A DNA stretch of 62,000 bases. Origin: Tubiluchus corallicola (taxonomy: Eukaryota > Priapulida > Priapulimorpha > Priapulimorphida > Tubiluchidae). The translations under genes and the position numbers were made by a program. Below are positions 1 to 12,555 of the stretch, piece after piece (positions within the stretch are counted from its first letter, which is position 1; every line of letters starts with the position of its first letter). A model generated the notes under the pieces. It made no database searches. It had not been told where the DNA came from and was given only the letters and a program-made list of their open reading frames with translations. The stretch covers positions 371,160-433,159 of the forward strand of contig JAQGDQ010002366.1 in the NCBI GenBank assembly GCA_030141605.1, given 5' to 3'.

Positions 1-2208
1 AGGTAGCGTCATTCTTTTTTATTATCTCCACCAACGCAAGCAACTACGAGTTACTTCCAGGTTCCATTTCGAGAAACTCTGGCTTGAAAAACTGTGTAAC
101 GCTGTCTGTAACATTTGCTTATACATGCGTATAGCCCTGTAAATTGACGTAGTATGAAAATACGTATATTTGTCAGGCTATCGTCAAGTAGTTAAAAAAA
201 TGTAGGTAGACACATTATTATTATTAATTATTAATGTGGAATACTCGTGCATTATTAATTATAATTTTTTAAATGAACAAAATATTTTAAGTATTTTGCT
301 AGTCTATATAATACTTGTACAGATATATTTTTGTCTGTTTTTTATCTTTGTTTTATTTTTCTCCCTACCAAAAGAATCAGACGAACATGTTTAGAATTTC
401 TCGATCTTGGCTGAGATAATATTCCATACTGAACGCATTTTAGTTTTATTATAAAAGTTATTTGCTGTCAAAATAATATATGCGCCATTTTTTCTACCCT
501 CTATTTGCGTCATTTTTCTCGTGCTATTTTTACCGGTGCGATTTATAACCACATTCGTTTATGATATCACAGCTGCAGCAAAGTTTTTATGTAATAAGCG
601 TTTATTAATAATTTCTAACAAGCGACAGATGACAATAGACACATATCAACAGAAAGAGTTCGATAACATTTACAAGAGTAAGTTATTGACAAACAAGTGG
701 AACATTATCATTGTATCCAGCGTGCGTCCATAGCCTTTTTTATCAATCATAAATGGTTGGTGATTGCAGACCTATATTTACATTATGTATTAAAGGTTTA
801 TCAGCGATCCAACAGTGACAGCAAAATAAAGTTTTACCCATGCAAGATTGCCGCTTGTAAAAGAAGTTACACTCCTCATACATTTGACCCAAGAACATGT
901 TATTACGGATTTTTGTGAACATGTTCAAGTCATTTTTGGGCAATTTCTCCGCTGATTTAATATGCATCGTAAGAAGCAGCAAAGCATTAAGCTAATTATA
1001 CACAATTATATTCTGATGTTTATTTTATGTAAGGATTTTTTCTAGATCTACTCTAATTCACTCCACACCGTCAAAACGTCTTGCTAATTAGATGTAAATC
1101 AATGGCTTTAAATATTTTCGTGTTTTTTGCTTTTCAAAATGGACAAAAAACTGGCGACCAAAAAACGTGGGCCTACCTGCAGCAAGATAGTTGCACAAAG
1201 CTTTTCTCCTGCAATTGGCTTCAGGAAACATTGTGATCACGTGATCACATCTATTTCTAAATGCCTTTATTTGCATAGTCAGAAACCTTACACGAGCTCA
1301 TCTCGGCTATTTGTCCACGTTATTTACAGGCTGTATCCTTGTATTCTCCATGCTGACACGCGAAGCTTTTTAATTCTGCAGTGTTTCCTTTTTTATTGCA
1401 CCCAATCAATTCAGGCGATAAACCAGAAATTAGACAGAATGGAAACTGTAGGATGGAAAAGGCAGACGAACAGACAGACATCACATTACCCGTGATGATG
1501 ACCACGATGATGATGATAATGGTGATGATGACATCAATAATAAATGATTCATGAAATAAAACAAAACGAATTGTATGTATCAAACTTATATTAATATTAA
1601 CTTTGGTATCAGCAGTTCACAGAGGTTTTTTTGTGCATGTCTGTGGTTTAGTGCATGGAGGTCTACTCTTCACGTAACTGCATCAAAACCTGCCCTTTTT
1701 TGAGGTTGCAAAGTTTCATTTTTCGTAGATGGTGGTGGCTGAGCTCATCCTTAATGAACAGACCTGTGAAATTGCATTTTGTAAATTGTGCGGTAGGACT
1801 GCGCGATGACTTACAAGATTTTCTGAAGCTTCTGTTTAATCAACCCGGGCCGGACGATGAAAGGTGTAGATATAATAACTGAATTACAAGAGTAATCTGA
1901 AAATGTGCTCTTTGAAATAAGATTAACATTTCCGGTACGAAGCAATTACATATATTGCGCAGTAGAAAAATTCTTGATAATAAAGTTGCACAGAAAAATG
2001 TATGAGACATGCAAAGTTTCAGAATTGCACTACAGTGGTTCTTACATTTTTACTTAATAGAACTCAATCAGAAATATTTAAGATGATGTACGTAAAGTAC
2101 CCAATGTAAATAAATCCTTTTAAAATGAAAACTTGAAAACCCACAGTAGACGAATCAGCTGAACGCATGGAACTATAAGGTCAGACCCCACACAAATAGA
2201 AAAAAATC
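1..2208. other. Non-coding stretch, nothing recognised
   Basis: AT-rich sequence with only short open frames on both strands, none resembling a known protein and none with paired splice sites that I can see. A short GATGAT-type trinucleotide tract lies near 1494-1532. I see no gene here. Confidence 0.5.
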
Positions 2209-2319
<111 letters not shown>

Positions 2320-2329
2320 TTATTATTTC

Positions 2330-3940
2330 AGCATTGCAAACGCCCATTATTAAAGGCTCTTTCATAACATCTGTAAATGCACTGATCACATTTGACTATC
2401 TATGAGTGTGGACTCTACGTTATTGCCTTGCAGTTTAGTCACTAAATTATCTCTTTTTTCTGTATTAATCAGTTCACAATCAAAAAGAAGATGTTCTACC
2501 ATTTGGCAAGGATAACCAAATTCATATACAGGATTTAGGCACTTTCCTATTTTATGCAGAAACTGTCTGAATTTTTCTTGATTTACTAAAAAAACAAAGA
2601 CAATTTATTATCACTGATCTTGAGTTTCCTACTGGAAAAATTATTGGTTGCTGATAATTATCCTCGTGTTGTAAATCTGCTGTGCCATTGATTCATTAAG
2701 ACTGACTCGATCTCAGATCTTTTATATAATAGCACATCAGGTGGGTGTTGTTCTAGGTCTGAAGTCCGCAGTATAATTGACCTGTTTCACCAGTAACTGC
2801 CCAGTGGCATTTCATAAAATGTTTATAAGCTCCTTGTCTATTGTCTTGGAAAATACGTACCACATTTTGATGCACCATATCATCTTTACAGCCGTTTAGC
2901 ATTTTTAACATGAATTAAATAATAACCACGCGATTGTATTCTATGTCTAATGGTTTTAGCCACATATGGTGGTTAAAAAACCAAGGTTACCAAGTTGATT
3001 CAGGTTGGCATTGTCAAATCCAAATAGAATTACTTCTGTTTTATTTAGCGCACAGTTTGTACCCAGTCTCCATTTATAGCACCACTCATAGTCCTCACAA
3101 CAATTTTGGACTATATAATGGCATTGCTCAGGAGATGGATGCGACATTATAATACTGCTATCACCAGCATATTTAAACGCATACACATTTTTGAAGTGGG
3201 TAATATCACTAAACAAGTCATTTACAAAAAAGGTGAAAAGCAGAGGTGACAGTACCGAGCCTTGAGGCAGGCCAATATTGCAGTTTCTTTCTGATGATGT
3301 GTAGTCTCCTCTTCTTAAATGCACTTTTCTATTTTGTAGGAAGTCCTTTATTAGCCCGAGAATGTTTCCAGTGGTGCCAGAAGTCATCAGTTTGAATAGC
3401 AGACCATCTATCCAAACGCTATCAAATGCGCGTTCAAAGTTGCAGCAAATGCACACACACTTATTTCCATGAAAAACTTCGTTCTGAAGCACAGAAGTCA
3501 TCCTCACAAGACATCTAATTGTACTGTGATTGGGTTTAAACCCTTTTTGCTCTTTATCTAGCAAATTGTTAAGTTCAAGGAATTTCCGTAATCTGTTAGA
3601 TATTAATCTCTCAATGAGTTTGCCAAAGTATGAAGAGATGGAGATTGGTCTGTATGATCCTGGTTGACTATAAGATCGTTTGTCTGGCTTTGGTAAAAAT
3701 ATGACCTTAGATTGCTGCCATATCCACACTCGTTGTTTAATGCACATGTTGCTGAGCTGTAGAATGATGGCCCAGTATCCCATGTGCTTTAACGTGAGAG
3801 GATGATGCCCATAGACGTCTAGATTCTTTCCGCTGGTTACTGTTTGTTTAATGGCCCTGCTTAAGTCTACCACAGTGAAGTTTTTATTTAGGCATTCGGG
3901 ATCATCATTAGTAAAGTGCTTTCTGTAATGACCAGCTTAG
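2330..3940 (-). mobile_element. Non-LTR retrotransposon (LINE) relic: reverse transcriptase and C-terminal CxxH-type region
   Basis: The frame at 2956-3873 encodes a reverse transcriptase core. It has the fingers motif SYRPISISSYFGKLIERLIS, the palm A region NFERAFDSVW, the GLPQGSVLSPLLF block and YAGD in place of the catalytic [FY]ADD. The frame stays open to about 3935 with an FTVVDLSRAIK segment. After stops and frameshifts, the 3' part (about 2400-2580) still shows the HLLFDC motif of the cysteine-histidine C-terminal region seen in Jockey/I-type LINEs, followed across another frameshift by the final residues next to the TAA tract. The first catalytic Asp of motif A (D to N) and the first Asp of the [FY]ADD box (D to G) are both changed, so the enzyme is inactive. 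The endonuclease domain is missing. The clade assignment (Jockey/I-like) is only from the look of the motifs. Confidence 0.87.
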
Positions 3941-3944
3941 CATA

Positions 3945-6900
3945 TATGTTTGCATTTGTAACTAGATTTAGTTATTACTATCCCCGCTTAACTTTGTTAT
4001 GGAATGAGATATGTTTTTTGGCCAATGTAAACTTTACGGGAGTATAAGTAATTTAGTCTGGACTGTATAAAATTGTTTATAGCTGTTCAATGTACAAACC
4101 AGGTGTTACACTTTAGTTATGCTCATAGGTCGAAACTAGGGTAAACTCGACGAACGGATATGCAAATACAGGTTATCCTGCTATAGTGTTATTGAAGCCA
4201 GGCTATTAGACAACCTGTTTTAGAGGTTTTTTCACACAGGTGTAGGGAGAATGACTTGGCAAGAGAGATTTGCAGGCAGATATAATGCTGGACAGTTTTT
4301 TAACTTTTGTTTTGCTTCTTGGCACATAAATCATGAAACTTTAGATGGCTCTACCTAATGCTAATGTTTTGAGAGAGTTCCAACTACGTGTTAATGACTA
4401 TTTGTGTGGGCAGTTCTAGTATCAAGCCCAGTTCACCATTTGTTTACATCGAGTTACATTGTGACATCTGACGTGATAACCAAACTACCGGTCTACCAAC
4501 GCAGGACGCTTCCAGGAACTACTCCCATCTGTTTATGACATCGCAGTTCAGCTATGCTCAAAACACCCGGGTGAGCACTCCGATGTTGTGGATCCGCCAC
4601 CTTCGTCGTCGAGCTGCCGCCGATAAGTATTGCTGACGTATACTTTCATTGATGCAGAGACTGTAAGTGATAAATTCTCGTTTCTTTTACTTAACTATTA
4701 GGCGACTGCCTGTTGCTTCGTTCTGTTCAACGATGCTTGTTTTGACTGGCTGGAGACTAGTGGTAAAACTAAGACTCAGTTGAAAGTTCTGATGCCTACA
4801 TTACAGCCTCGTGAGGATGGAGCTTTACTTTAGGGACTTAACATAAACAAACATTGGTGAACTGTTAGATTATCTTTTATGTTAGCCAAAGATAATTTTT
4901 GGGTATTGTTTGTAGCACCTGAAAGTATTTCCGGTCTGTAAATTTTGAGTAGTGTAGAACACATGTTTATTGAACGGGTACCAATTAACTCCTGTCACTT
5001 GGTTTGAACTAATTTTATATCATCAACGTTTATGAATATTAAAGTATTATCTTATCATAAATACTGCATAAAATTAGTTTTACGTTTTGTGTTCAAGCAA
5101 CATGTTGAGTAAAAACTGAGTAGTATGACACACGCTACCAAACAATAAGAGCGCTGATTGCTCATACTTGATTGTGAGATCCGCCCCACATTACACTCAC
5201 TAGCCTCCCCTAGAATATTTTCCACAATAGTTTTCCATAAAGGGTCAAACTCTCTTTTTCTAATATGACTTCCGCTGAAGAACTCTCTTTTCTGGGCCAA
5301 AACAACCGGCCCTTTCTACTCAGTTTAAAAGTATTTTATTACATATGTAAGCAGTTAAATAAACTGAGCTCGGTTTCGATTAATCATGCAAACGCATGAG
5401 TGAGAGAACGGTTCAAGGAAGAGAGAAAGAACCAGAGCTACAGCCAGAGCCAGAGAGGTCTAGTGACCTATATGTATAACGTAAATACTTTAAACCGTAT
5501 GATCAATGGATTACTTGATATTAGTGATTCAACATTATTGCATTTGTCTATAATCATTGACTTGGAGAAATTTGCATTCTGTTCCCATTCACGCATCCAC
5601 TGCACTTTAGCTTTTAACCGACAATTATTATAGTCTAAGAACTCCTCTTGCGCGTACAATGCGTTACTATTTGCGGAGCCATTAGGAGGTCACGCTTGCA
5701 GGCTGTGCCGAAGAGCATGAAGAATTCAGAAATAACGCCAAAGAAGTTCTTAGCTATCTACGTAGTGCGGACCACCTAGGATGAAAGTTGCGGGGAAAAA
5801 GTAGTGAGACGACGAGTAAAGTTGTTGTCGTGAACGTCCGCAAGGGAGAGCAAGTTGATGTTCTCGTACAATATTTGTAAAAGCAATCGATTCTTTTATT
5901 TTATTATAATATTATTAAAAGCACGATATTATAATAAAGGATGTCTCATAAATCATTCGCTAATTTGATTTATGATACATACAACTTCTTATGGGAGCAC
6001 GGCATGGTAGTTGATTAATACATGCTGACATTTAATCAGCAGGTCACCTTCCAATTGCGAGACATATGAGCTACTTTACATATATGTCAGTGTGTCGGTA
6101 TCCTCGCTGTCTGGGAAACTGGCCCAGCATAGTTTCCGATCCTCAGCTTGACATAGGCAAAACAGTAGGAGCCTTTGGATGCTTGAAGCCATCATCTCTG
6201 CTCACTATGTCATATACCTGAGTGACACCGAACACAAAGAACCATTTTAACAAAAATGCCAAGAGCTCTTTATTGAAAGTTTTAAAGCATCTTTAATTCT
6301 TATGAAGTTAACATTCTTGAACACGAATAACTTCGTTAATTGGCTGTTAACTGAAGTAATGACTATTTTTATGGCTCGCCGTGCACAATCCACTGCAGTA
6401 AGATTCAAATCAGCAGTAGAAAAGCGGGTGTATTTGCAGAAAGCATTATAGTAATTAAGAATTATGAAAACGTGAACGTTTGTTGTCACTGCTCGGTGCT
6501 TAATGGTTGTACAACAGGCTAGAAAATTTTTCATTGGTCATTAAGATTACTGCTGATCATCATTTGAATTTTATAAACATAGCCTGTAGGGGATTATAGA
6601 TAGGTGCTATCCTCAAACATAAGTCAAGTAAAGGAAAGAAAAAAAGGAGAAATGAAAAAAAGTAGAAAAAATTAAAGAAAGAATGAACAAGCGAAAAAAG
6701 AGGAAGTGAAAAACAAACATTGGAATACGCGAACAAACAAACAAACGAACGAACGAACATACAAACAAACAGACAAACAAATGTGTACGAACAAACATGC
6801 GAAGGCACGCATGTCGTACATTATTGGAATCTGAAAGTTACCAGTAAACACGACTAAAATGTTTACATTCACCCTTTTAAAAAAGCAAATAGATGCACAA

Positions 6901-7600
6901 AATACTTGTTAAGTGGTGCGCAGAAACTTCAATAATCGTACTGAAAACATACACTACATTCAATAACAAAACTAGAGTGCCAACTTGACTATTTATGAAA
7001 CGCCTGAATTCGATACACATATTAAACATGTATACTGGGAAACTAGCTCATGTTGAAGTACTTTACTTGAAACCAATGGCTTCGTGTTACAGTTGGCTGC
7101 TAAATAATTCATTTTCCCATAAGTGATCTCCCAAAATGCTTAATGGAAGGGGGTGAAGTTACGCTATAGCAGAAGCTGCTGAATCTCTAGCCAGTAAATC
7201 TAATTAGTTCTTCTTCAAGCAGCTGACATATCAATATCACGCAGATATCGAAAATTAATCAAAGCTGGCAGCTCATATCTGATAGTTGAAGCCAGTGTTG
7301 GTATTTCGTTACAATGCTTAGGGAGTTGTGGAGTATTAATCATTTCAGAATATGACATAGTCGATGGTCGAAAACTGAGGACAAAGCGGTAATTCATAGC
7401 TGAAAGGATATAATTTTTTATCCATTTTTGCGTCAAAAGACCCTCTAGTAAAATTCATGCTCTAAATATTTTAAGATTACCAAGCAGCATAATTTTACTG
7501 CTGTTAATGTTTACAAATTAAAAAGTGTCATTAACTAATATAATGTTTATGTAAAGTAATCACACTCCCTTGGTCACTTTACACACCTAAAATCTATAAA
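3945..7600. other. Non-coding stretch, no gene seen
   Basis: No frame with recognisable protein similarity. It contains a somewhat GC-richer patch at about 4440-4640 of unknown nature, an AT hairpin with 10-bp arms (5902-5911 and 5927-5936), and an AAAC/GAAC tetranucleotide tract at 6731-6781 that produces overlapping spurious Cys/Phe/Val-rich frames on the minus strand. Confidence 0.45.
6731..6781. repeat. Tetranucleotide microsatellite (AAAC/GAAC)n
   Basis: About twelve AAAC or GAAC units with a few substitutions. Confidence 0.85.
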
Positions 7601-7639
7601 AGGGTACTATTTCTGATCATCGTTCCAGAAAGGTAAGTG

Positions 7640-7920
7640 ACTTGTAGCAGTGACACACTTGACTGCCATCTTGCCGCTAATTACTTCCCCATTACCGCCA
7701 CGCTGCCCTAGAATTAGCAGAATGTAGGACTTGCTTAAAGCTTTACCTTGGATTGTGAAACTGACACACAATTTTCTTAATTTTGATGTTTTTCTTTTAG
7801 TAACATACATTACAGCATTTTACTGCCGTCTGTTTTCCCGGAAATGTTTGTTACACTGCCAATTTTAACGTTTTCAAGAAAAGCTTCGAACGAAAGGAGG
7901 CGTTGTGACCTTCTCTATAT
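7640..7920 (+). repeat. Left arm of a long imperfect inverted repeat
   Basis: This arm is similar to the reverse complement of 8655-8945. Shared blocks, in order, include ACTTGCTTAAAG, TGATGTTTTT, TTTTACTGCCGTCTG and TTTGTTACACTGCCAATTTT. The arms differ by substitutions and small gaps. No transposase is visible between them, so this is either a fold-back element or two inverted copies of a dispersed repeat. Confidence 0.75.
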
Positions 7921-8654
7921 GTGTGCATGTGTGCGCGTCCGCGTGCGCGTATGTGCCCAAAACCTTTTTAATTTAGTTTTGTCTAGAACTGGAAAACCCG
8001 TATACGAACCAGTCTTACTGTTGGTTTCATGAACACAAAATGTATTGCATATTAAATAAATCCAAAACCTGTTCTTTAACTGAACATAACTTTGTGTTAG
8101 AGATTAATTATTGTGTTAATTTTATTGTGTTAATTTGTTGTTCAGACTTGACATTTTCACAATGAGATGAAAATAGAACCCGAAGTCATGAGATGTCTCC
8201 ATCGTTAGAAACCACAATTATATCTCACGTCTTCATCATAAATTCTTAAAACGCACAAAAAACTGGAAGAAATTGATAATATAACGCGTAAACTGTAGTT
8301 AATTTTGAGGGTGTTGACTGGTAATAAAAATTATTTTCTAAGTAGCTACTATAATTTCTCTGCATGGAAGTACAATGCTAACCTTGTGGGTAATAGCCAC
8401 TATACGTGTTTGCATATTCCCACGAGAAATAGAAATACAAAGAATATTTTTACACGCAGTTTTGTTTACAGACGTTTGACCAGTGACTTGCGAAAATTGA
8501 CAAGATTTCTTGAAATTAAAAGTATCACCAGATAATGTTAAAAGTATTTTCAATAGAACTATAGAAGTTATACCTCTAAAAACTAAAGCGGTTTCCCATT
8601 AAAGCTGAACAGCCTTTCAGCGTATCCGCTTGCCGCATCTTAAACGATTCTTAA

Positions 8655-8945
8655 ATGATAGAAAAGGTCACAAGTCACAACATCTGTTTTCGTTCGTAGT
8701 TTTTCTTGAGAACTTGAGAAGAAAACATTAAAATTGGCAGTGTAACAAACTGCTTCATTTATCAGTTTATTTTCGTGAAATCAGACGGCAGTAAAATACT
8801 GTAATGTGAGTTCTATTAAAAAAACATCAAGAGCAAGTAAAGTAGTGCCTTTAAGCAAGTTTTAAATTCTAGCATTCTGCCTAGTGCTGAGAACAGAAAG
8901 GCGATAACGGTGGAAGTAAATAATGGCGAGATTGCAGTTTGCAAT
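8655..8945 (-). repeat. Right arm of the long imperfect inverted repeat
   Basis: Reverse-complement partner of 7640-7920, with about 735 bp between the arms. The similarity extends outward to the ATTACTTCC / TTTACTTCC blocks on both sides and fades near the outer ends, so the boundaries are approximate. Confidence 0.75.
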
Positions 8946-9476
8946 ATTATAGCAAATGTGTACTGACGCTATACAGAATTCATTCATTCGGCGATTAATG
9001 GTCCAGAATGCTTGAAACCAGCAGTAGCTAGAGAATATGTAAAAGAACAATTCCAGGCCAATTCCACAACTACCTGTCTTTGTTTCTGCTGAATCGTTCT
9101 CCTAGCCCAAATCATCGCAAGTTTCATTTAAACGCAGCCTGTTTAGCATCTCGTGATTCTTGTCTATCTGGTAATTTTGAAGATTCTCTGCTAATTACAA
9201 TATATATGTTGGATTACTCCAAAATCTGGGAGTTAAACCTTAGTCTTGTGCCTTTGTGTCAGAGATATTGAACAGTAATTTGCATTAATAAACCACTTTA
9301 GTGCTGACGTTTATTTAGTTAAATAGGCAAAGACAACAATCTGCATCTAAACATGAATAAAGATGCCTTGCTCATGTTAACAGTAGGAATTGTTTTAAGA
9401 GTATTACTGCAGGACTGAGCTTCCTCAAGAATCAATCAAATACGAATTTTAATTAATGTGTTAGGACGTTACTTAC

Positions 9477-11000
9477 TTTTGTGAAGTCTGCATAGACAAA
9501 ACCTTGCTCCAGTCCAGTGAAGAACATCAGTGCCAAAAGCACAAGCGTCCTACTGTCCTGCAAGACCCTGACTGTCTTATTCATTAAATATCTTGTGCTT
9601 TTTCGTCGTGTATGATGATGTCCACCACTGTGACTTGTGCTGGCTTCAAATCGGTCCATAAATACCGTACTCAAAATTGTTGCCAATATGCCACAGCCCA
9701 AGAACACAGTCATTATCAGGAACACAGTATTCACTTCCTGTTTGTCATAGAAAACAGTTGTGAAATTGTACAAAAATGGCTTGTCCATCGTGCACACTTG
9801 AGCACCGCAAATTAGTTTTGTCCGAAATGGTGACGCTGTACTTTTGATGTTACTGGAATGTTGATCTGTGTAATGTGTGAACACAACAACGGCGACAGTG
9901 TTGCCAAGTGCTATGCTCATATTATAAATGGTGCTGAAGATACGATTGAATCTGTTGAGGACGCGCTCCGTAACCTCTTCTGTGATTACGGCATATTTAC
10001 GTGCCGTAGCATAGAGGTATAAAGTTTGCGCATTCCACAATGGACACGAGATCAGTCCAGCAATGACTGAAGTAGGAATAATGGTATAATACACCGGGTA
10101 TAGATTTGCACCAAAATAGCAGCTGTATATTACGAATGCCATTACGATTGTCCATTTGGGTGTCAGTTTGTTCGTAACAACCGAGCTAAACAATCCCGAA
10201 ACTGACATGGCAGCGTAAAAGACAGTGAGTGTTAAAAAGCGCGATGACGATGCTTGTTCTGTTCGGAGTATACTGTGGTAATTTCGCAGGACGTTAAAGC
10301 CGGTAAAGTTTAGCATAAATGCTGCGGATAGTATCAGTAAATTTTTCACTGCCCGTATTTGCTTGCAGATGTTACCCTTCTTCGGCTTAAGGTCGAGGTG
10401 TTGCAGATGCAGATGGGCTGCTGGAAGAGCTGTCAAAGCAATAGCATGAGGGAGGTAGGCTCCATAGCAGGACACCGACCTTTCAGCCTTCTTGGTACTC
10501 ATGACGTTGACGTCAGAGAGGGACAACCTGATCGCGTGTGCTAGGTCTTTCTTGGCAGGTGATGGTAAGCTTGGCTTTGCACTACTCGATGGGCTGGGAA
10601 GTGGTTCCGGTTTCACACTGATGCTTGTTTTGTGAACTTGGTTATCGCAAAGGGATGACCTTGGTGACATGACCGGTGATGATTCAGGAGATTCTTCAAT
10701 AGATTCAATTGGAGGTTGATGAGACGTCGTAGCACGAGGCGATGACCGATGTCGACTGGAATCAACATTGCTCACTCGCCGACTACCAAATAATCCCAAA
10801 TCAGCTGTGCTTAACTTTCTTCCGGGCAATGCTTCAAATATGGAGTATTTGCGTCCCATTATTTCAGCTGTACTGCATTTGTGTCCTGATCCAGGGACAG
10901 CAGCCGCTATTCCGGGTAGCCCAACTGCAGCCGGAAGTTCAATGACGCTGTACTTCCGAGGAGGGTAGACCCTCTCCAAAGCTGACAACTTTCCGGCCAT
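9477..11000 (-). CDS. UNC93A: UNC93-like membrane protein, large 5' coding exon (gene incomplete in window)
   Basis: A single open exon of 508 codons. The ATG at 11000-10998 follows an in-frame TAA eight codons upstream, and the exon ends at a good donor (AAA|GTAAGT). A possible upstream acceptor lies at 11055, so a 5' UTR exon is likely. Residues 1-215 are a hydrophilic Ser/Pro-rich cytosolic tail. Hydrophobic segments follow at about 219-240, 256-276, 283-302, 304-330, 352-375, 424-448 and 485-503. UNC93-type landmarks are KNLLILSAAF (219-228), an LWNAQTLYLYATA segment (321-333) and the TGLEQGFVYADFTK end (495-508). UNC93 proteins are MFS-related polytopic proteins with 11-12 membrane spans, so the C-terminal half is missing, and I found no exon for it between 1 and 9477. 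Vertebrate UNC93B1 escorts Toll-like receptors and nematode UNC-93 is linked to K2P channels; which role applies here is unknown. The tail carries five repeats of a basic-x-Ser motif (see findings). Confidence 0.82.
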
Positions 11001-11055
11001 TATGATGTGTGCGTGACTGAGTTACACCATAAAATTTTCCACATTCACATTAGTC

Positions 11056-12120
11056 TGAAACATAATAGTAAAAAAGTATTACTAATTTACTAGTAAAACA
11101 ATGCAGAGACATAATGCAATATGAACTTCAAATGCTGTTAATGAAATGTAAAGCTAATGCGATGTTGTAACGCGTGCTTTTCAGCTAATCTTGGCCTCTA
11201 AAGACATTGCAATTTTATTGTCAAAGAAGCTCAGTCGTATATCTAGTTACTGTATACCAATAGCCAGTTGGTAATTTAGTTGCGTCTCTATGCCAGCATG
11301 AATAATCGGAAGAATCTTTAACACCAAACTTGTCACAGGGATAGCCAAAACACTCACTGCTTTTTGGCTCAGAAGGTCAAATTCAAAACCAAAAGGTCAC
11401 AAGATTAAAAAATGCCAAATACTTTTTTATCTAAAATAAATGAAGTACGTTTATCTTGCTTGTTTAAAAAATAAAACAAAATGCCGTTTAACACAATGCG
11501 TGTCACAAAAGCGAGACCGCTAAAAATATTACAAATTAATTCATTACAGATAAAATTCCACTAATCAATGCACCAGAAATTTTGCGTGACATAATTTTTT
11601 CAAGTAGCAACAAAGCTGTGTTTATTAAGCGTTCATTAAAATGACTCAAAGCAAAGCCTGAAAAATCTTGTCAATATTTTTGCATGCGTGACATGCAGTA
11701 AAGCTACTGAAGTGTATGTTCATAAATAATTCTAAAAGCTTGCATTTTATTTGCGCGCAGTGAAACCTTTTGTTTAATGCGTCATTCTGCTTTTGAGCAC
11801 TAACAGTTAAACCGAGTACGAGCAATAAAATCACAACGCACCAATCTATAATCACCAAACTTGTTGGTCATTCTGCCGTGAAGCCTTCCAGTATGATTCT
11901 AACGTTACGAACATTATTACTACTTTAGGTCGTGAAGTACTAATTGTATATTTAAATGGTACGATGCTAAAGCATAGTAAAATATTAAGTTATATAATTG
12001 CACATTTTGTAGAAATGATGTTTTTGTGTACTCATTTGCTTTTTTGTTTTTAGTACTGCTTGAATTTTGTTGTTTGTTAAACCCTATAAACGTTGTCACA
12101 GTTAATTATGTACATGAAAG
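11056..12120. other. Non-coding stretch upstream of the UNC93-like exon
   Basis: Presumably an intron or 5' flank of the UNC93-like gene. I see no coding similarity, and no promoter element that could be called with confidence. Confidence 0.4.
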
Positions 12121-12555
12121 AGCCAACATGTTTATTAAGCGCATACAGTCGTTTCGACTTAGCAGTCATTATCGATGCCATAAATTAAACCAAAAACTTT
12201 TAATCAGTACATTTGATACTGGAATATTTAAGCCCATAATATGTCATTACATAATCAAAGAATAGAATGCAAATTGTCAGAATAAAAGTTGATATAACTA
12301 GAAAGACATTCAAAAGGAATGTAAAAATTTACCGTCTGACCAACTCACTTCTTACATTTCTTTTGAAATTCTTTCTAGTTATATCCACGTGTGTTCTAAC
12401 TATTTAAATTCTATTCTTTGTTTTTGTAACGGTATATTGTATGTCTTAATACTGCAGTATCAAATGTGCTAATTATTCTTTTTGGTTTCCTTTATATTTG
12501 AAAATGACTTGCTAAGTCGAAACGCTCGTCTGCGGTTAATAAATGTAGGAATTAT
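12121..12555. mobile_element. About 430-bp imperfect palindrome (fold-back element) with hammerhead-like ends
   Basis: The left half (12121-12338) aligns along its length with the reverse complement of the right half (12346-12555). Matching blocks include GATATAACTAGAAAGA, CAAAGAATAGAAT, ACATTTGATACT and CGTTTCGACTTAGCA. Close to each outer end, read inward-to-outward, is a small hairpin directly followed by GAAACG: GACTT-GCT-AAGTC-GAAACG at 12506-12524, and its counterpart at 12150-12167 on the minus strand. That stem II plus GAAA arrangement resembles the hammerhead motifs known from Penelope-like elements and retrozymes, but a proper CUGAUGA box is not present. Confidence 0.7.
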
